Source: Amoebidium appalachense (taxonomy: Eukaryota > Ichthyosporea). Taken from it: a stretch of 64,000 nt of DNA. The translations under genes and the position numbers were made by a program. This document shows positions 59,545 through 64,000 of the stretch, piece after piece. The DNA lies in NCBI GenBank assembly GCA_963693365.1, contig CAVNZM010000003.1, positions 11,780,001 through 11,844,000 on the forward strand, read 5' to 3'. A model generated the notes under the pieces. It saw nothing but the letters and a program-made list of their open reading frames with translations. It ran no database searches and was not told where the DNA came from. Numbering within the stretch: the stretch's first letter is position 1; each line of letters starts with the position of its first letter.

Positions 59545-60299
59545 ACACCGTGTTTCACGTGTGTGAAGGAGTTTGCTCAGTGCGCGGGTGAGCGAACTTG
59601 TGGGAGTTTCACCGTGGAAACATTGATGAATGATGGCAAGAACATTGCATGGCGGTGGCGTTATGGTAGCCGTTGTTTGTTGTTCCAAACGTATTAGCAC
59701 AGCACTGGAAAATTATTGTCAATGATCCCGCTCGGAGCGCGTTGGTGAGTTCGGTTTAGCGCGTGGAGCGAAGTGACGCTCAAACCAAGCCGTACGGGAG
59801 CTCTTAGTCAGCCCTAGTATACATATAGGCGGTAGTCAGTAGGCTAGTCTACGTACACTAGGAAGACAGGTGAAGGGGTGCGTTGTCACTGCACTTTCGC
59901 TGGCAGTTTTGTGGCAGTAGTGTTTAGTTGGTTAGGGTGACTCCGAGAGAGACTAGCCGTTCACGGTTTAGGCACTACGGAAACTTTGGGCAGTAGGTGA
60001 GGTAGAACAGGCACGCACACACGCACCAACACAAGTAGTTAGGCAGGCAGTGGAACGCTGTAGGCTAGGGAGCAAGGTATTCACACCCTTGCGGTTTGAC
60101 ACTAGGTTTGCCCTCGTGGGCTTGGGCACCGGTGCAAGTGGCACCGGGGACGGCAATTTGGACAGGGCGTGTACGGGAGCACGAGTGGCGTGTACGGTAG
60201 CACGAGTGTCGGAAGTCGGAATGGCGTGGTAATGCCACAGGCACCCGCGGATGGGTGCTCGCCCCCTCCCTTGTACCCGCAAGTGCGTGCGTGCTACGA

Positions 60300-61812
60300 G
60301 GAGTGGCTGCAGGGGGGGGGCTTCCGGAGACGTCTATCATGGTGGATAAAGCACGGGGTTACTCCCGAGTGGGAGGGGCCCTTTTACCACGTCCGTATGG
60401 CGCAGGTTCTTATTTAGACCTCGGCGAGGTTTCTGAGGAGGAGGCATTAGTAGAGGTGGACCGGCCAGTTAGCAAGGTGCACTCAAGGCTGTAGACGATC
60501 TCGAGAAGCACTGTGTGTCCCAAAGCTTTGGGGTGCGGCCCAACGGCAAGGTGCGGCTCATTATAGACATGCGGCCGGTGAATGAATACGCGGTGAGACG
60601 TGGGGTGAAGTATGAGAGTTTGAGTGACCTGCGGGTGCTGGCACAGCCAGGCGACCACCGGTTCAGCTTTGACCTGGAGGATGGGTATTTTGCGTTGGCC
60701 ATCGCGCCAAAATGGCGAAAATATTTCCAAATACGGGTGGGGGGTCGGCTATACCAGTACACGGTGTTGCCGTTCGGGTACTCCCTGAGCCCGTACTATT
60801 TTACTCGTCTCATGCGGGAGTACGGTAGACGGTTGCGGCGATGCGGGGTGTGGGCGCTGGGTTTTCTAGACGATTGGGCGGTGTTCGAGCAGGCCAGTAG
60901 GGCGTTGGAGACACGCGGCGTTGTGGAAAAAGAGCTGCAGGCCACGGGCCTCAGCAAGCATCCGGAGAAGGGCCAGTGGGAGCCCGTTGGCAAATTCGAC
61001 CACCTTGGCATGCACATTGACCTAGACGAAGGGTTCTTGTGCCCCACGGTCAAGTCCATGGAAAAGATAGGGAGGAAACGCGTGCAGTCATGCTGCCAGG
61101 CCTGCCAGCTGAAACAGTGCTGGAGAAATTGGGCAGTGGGCGGAGAAGGAGCCGTTGAAGTATGTAGCCACTGGCATTGCAGAGGCCCAAGGGTTGTTGG
61201 AGGCCTACCGGTCCCCAGCCTTCCAGGCGGTGCTTAAGGGCCAACTTGAACGGGTGCAATGGCAATCGGATGCGCAGGCGGCACTTGGTGCCGTGCGGAA
61301 AAGGGCAACGGAAGCCCGGCAATGCAGCGCATATTGTGGCAGCTGCAGCAGCTTTGCCTCGGGAAGCGCCTCCCCTGGCCCCAAGAGGCGTCGTATATTC
61401 CCGGCGAGCTCAATGATCGGGCGGATTGGCTCTCGCGCATCGATGAACAGCACGAGTGGAGGGTTATGGCAGAAGGGGTACAGCGAGTAGAGCTAGAGCT
61501 GGGGGTCAGCACGGTAGTAGATCGATTTGCCACCCCGGTCGCTACAGCAGCAAAGCGCGAGCTTAACGTGTGGACCACAAAGGTCCCGGTAGTAGTTAAG
61601 CAGGTAGGCTAGCAGCGGTGTGGCAAGCCCCTAGTTGGTGGGCACCACCCTTCCCGCTGATTAAGCGGATGGTAGCGAAAATTCAGAGGGAGAAAGCGGT
61701 AGGGATCCTGGTGGTTCCGGTGTGGGACACCGCCTTGTGGTGGCCCGTTGTGCAGGGCCTGGCATGGTTCCCTGTGTGGACCTATGAGCGGAGCAGGTGG
61801 AATTTCCGATAG
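60300..61812 (+). pseudogene. DIRS-like reverse transcriptase/RNase H remnant
   Basis: The frame 60515-61237 encodes an RT with GKVRLIIDMRPVNEY, FSFDLEDGYFALAIAP (motif A), YTVLPFGYSLSPYYFTRLM and FLDDWAVFEQ (motif C as FLDD). This motif style is that of DIRS/Ngaro tyrosine-recombinase elements rather than Ty3. A preceding piece in another frame (about 60335-60520) includes YLDLGEVSEEEALVEVD. 61259-61612 has the DIRS-type RNase H tail (YIPGELNDRADWLSR; VSTVVDRFATPVAT) and 61618-61812 adds WWAPPFPLIKRMVAKIQ and TALWWPVVQGLAWFPVW. Frame changes between these parts mark it as decayed. No tyrosine recombinase was found. 59550-60300 upstream has no recognised coding. Confidence 0.8.
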
Positions 61813-62258
61813 GAGTAAGGCCATGGCGGATACGAGCATTCCTATTGGACGGCGGCAAGGAGCCGTCAGATGTCGGCTGAGAGGGTCAGTTGGGGCACAC
61901 TACAGGTGAGGGTGGCACCAGGGCTCGGGCATGGCGCTTTGGCCGCGGTATCCCTTGTGTGTAGTGGTGTCCTGCCCCCTCAGGGAGTTGGATAGGTGCT
62001 GCGACAGGCTGAGCCCGGCGGCAGTGCATCATTATGGAGCGGAAAACTATGAGTCTTATTGTCGTGTAGGGCTCTTTTGGTTGTGGATGTGGGGTGGATC
62101 GTATGTGGTGCTTTTGGTGTCGTGTGTTATTGCCTTGTAGGGCTCCTTGTGTTTGGGAGTAGGGTGGAGCGTGTGTGGTCACTGGCCGTGCTGTGGGTAG
62201 ACGTGTGTTAGTCAGGTGACTGGGGCTGTTTTGTACGATTGGCTTGGCCATGTGCGAG

Positions 62259-62687
<429 letters not shown>

Positions 62688-62699
62688 CGCACGCACATG

Positions 62700-64000
62700 C
62701 ACACATGCACACTAGGTCCACCCGCATAGGTGAACGGCTGTGGCCCTGGAAAGACGGTGTGGTGTGGGAATAATTATATTTAGTTTGTAAACGTGTTTTC
62801 TTTGAAGGAGAAATAGATAGCCCCGTTGGAATGAAATTGTGTGTTGTGAGTGCGCTGTAAAATTCGTAGTAGTAATATGTTGTAGACCTTGGTGTGTTTG
62901 ATGTGTGTGCAAAGTTTCAGGCTGCTAGCAGTTTTATTTAGGCAGCTGTAGCTGTTTTTATGTTCTGTGGGATATGCCATATGGATATATTGATGAGTTT
63001 GAGTTATATCTAGTCCGAAATGGGCGGCAATTGATTTGGTCTTTGTGATCTAGGGGTTTTAGCCACTTGTGAAAATTTTTCATTGGTTGATGTGCAGCAA
63101 AAATTCCATTTTGGTAGATTTCATGGATTTGATAGGTTCTAAGTCATTTCTTCATATTTCCACAGGCAAAAATGTGGGCCGCGCTGTATAATGAGCTTGC
63201 GCGGCCCCAGGGAGGTCAGTTGCGGCGCTACTGAGCGCGTTTAGGTCTCTTTAGGCCCAAAATTTTAGCTAAGTTTTTGCCCACCCACCACACCCTTTGC
63301 CTATTTAGGCACTAGGCTACGATTTTTGAGCATGTTTCTGTATGACATTTGTCATTCTTTTCATTGCTCCTGTGGAGCACACCTGTGCCTGCTTGTGAGA
63401 TTGATCCACAGGCACCGGCTCATGTATCCCCTTGCTGGGGCTGGTAAAGACGACTTTGGCATAAGAATCTAATATTATATAAGGGTTTAGTCAAATAGCA
63501 AAAGTAATTGGAAATAAAAAACCCCGCATTTTTGATATAAAGAGTCGCAGTGGTCCGACGCGTCCTTCATTGTCAAAATCGACGAAAACCGTCTGGGTGT
63601 GGGGCCGGCGACCACGGCAGCGGCCGACCCATGGGCTGATCGTCTAAGACAAAATTAGCGTTTTTGCTTGTTTTGACCACAAAATAAGCGCTGGACACCC
63701 CATGTTGCTTATATAAAAAATATGGGTCGCTTTATTTTTCAAGTTATTAATCAGGCGGCCAAAGCCTGTTTTTTATTCATATTTTGGACTTTGAAGTCCT
63801 TATATGATTTTTGGACAATAGCTGTTGAGACAAGCGGACCGTAAAATGTGCCGCGGCTCATTTTGAGGCGAGGCAATGGATTTGAACCACTATTTGGTGA
63901 TTGCGAACTCGTGTATCTACCTTTCCGCACCTGATTGGGCCCTGCAATGTCATTGCGGGCCAATCAGTGCTGTAGGCGCTTTTGGGAGACACCGTTTGAA
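62700..64000. other. Right-hand end, no gene recognised; one hairpin
   Basis: AT-rich sequence with no open frame showing a known domain. CTGATTGGGCCCTGCAATG (63931-63949) pairs with CATTGCGGGCCAATCAG (63951-63967) to form a near-perfect hairpin. GGATTTGAACC at about 63879 resembles a reverse-oriented tRNA T-arm/B-box, but no cloverleaf can be completed around it. Confidence 0.5.

Larger units (their letters stand above)
47219..59549 (-). mobile_element. Ty3/gypsy-type LTR retrotransposon with nested copia insertion
   Basis: The two LTRs begin TGTCGTATCCTAATG and end GTATATGTCA on the plus strand. They are flanked by the 5-base duplication ACACC (47219-47223 and 59545-59549). Genes run on the minus strand: gag (58685-57352), protease (57214-55654 region), RT/RNase H (55679-53993) and integrase (53788-52391). 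That order, with RT before integrase, marks Ty3/gypsy. A G-rich tract on the minus strand beside the left LTR (plus 51914-51926, ACTCCCCCCCC) fits the polypurine tract. Frameshifts in gag and RT and a stop after the protease suggest it is no longer autonomous. Without the copia insert it is about 8.3 kb. Confidence 0.92.

Noticed and set aside
63840-63960. Possible tRNA or SINE on the minus strand, from GGTTCAAATCC
   Set aside because: The T-arm-like string is present, but the acceptor 3' strand (ATTGCCT) has no partner at the expected distance and no anticodon arm forms.

Overview
This is nuclear DNA of a eukaryote, probably a unicellular alga or related protist. Genes are multi-exon with short GT-AG introns, coding exons are GC-rich, and the protein families are pan-eukaryotic. 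CDK5RAP3 is present and fungi generally lack it. The standard genetic code works throughout. Microsatellites and very long poly-C/poly-G tracts fill most introns and spacers. I cannot name the species.

Gene-rich half (1-40.9 kb). From left to right: an RCC2-type RCC1-repeat protein (minus, last exon off the left edge); divergent from it, a complete six-exon makorin (MKRN) RING/CCCH E3 ligase (plus, 2359-5401); convergent with it, an ARS2/SERRATE homologue (minus, 13925-5482) with about 18 exons; a six-exon, phase-consistent 1532-residue gene (minus, 24971-17069); CDK5RAP3 (plus, 27132-31204), a UFMylation/ER-phagy factor; a small predicted membrane protein (minus, 33810-32293); and a proline/glutamine-rich protein ending in an NFKBIL1-like J-domain-like module (plus, about 34810-40908).

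The most interesting object is the 24971-17069 gene. It has an N-terminal Cys/His zinc region resembling the domain I recall as DUF6729. It also has what look like the three catalytic acids of a DDE transposase (KADHTF, FFYTDRCCQD, RGTNEVEGAVHN). A complete DEDDy (WRN-type) 3'-5' exonuclease domain sits between the second and third acids. No reading-frame lesion was found. I read it as a candidate transposase with an inserted exonuclease, either mobile or domesticated.

Repeat-rich half (41-64 kb). This holds a C-rich hairpin element, a 2.7-kb tract unusually dense in ACGAA on one strand, and LTR-like ends. A Ty3/gypsy-type LTR element (47224-59544, 5-bp duplication ACACC) has in its left LTR a nested copia-type element (47553-51522, 5-bp duplication CCGCA). 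The copia element has lost its reverse transcriptase and carries a 401-bp tandem duplication. A decayed DIRS-like RT/RNase H fragment (about 60.3-61.8 kb) follows, then CA-repeat DNA and about 1.3 kb without recognised genes.

A recurring theme is that several introns, and one region after a stop codon, are built of tandem repeats whose unit includes the adjacent exon end or splice site. Long homopolymers inside genes are mostly G on the sense strand.
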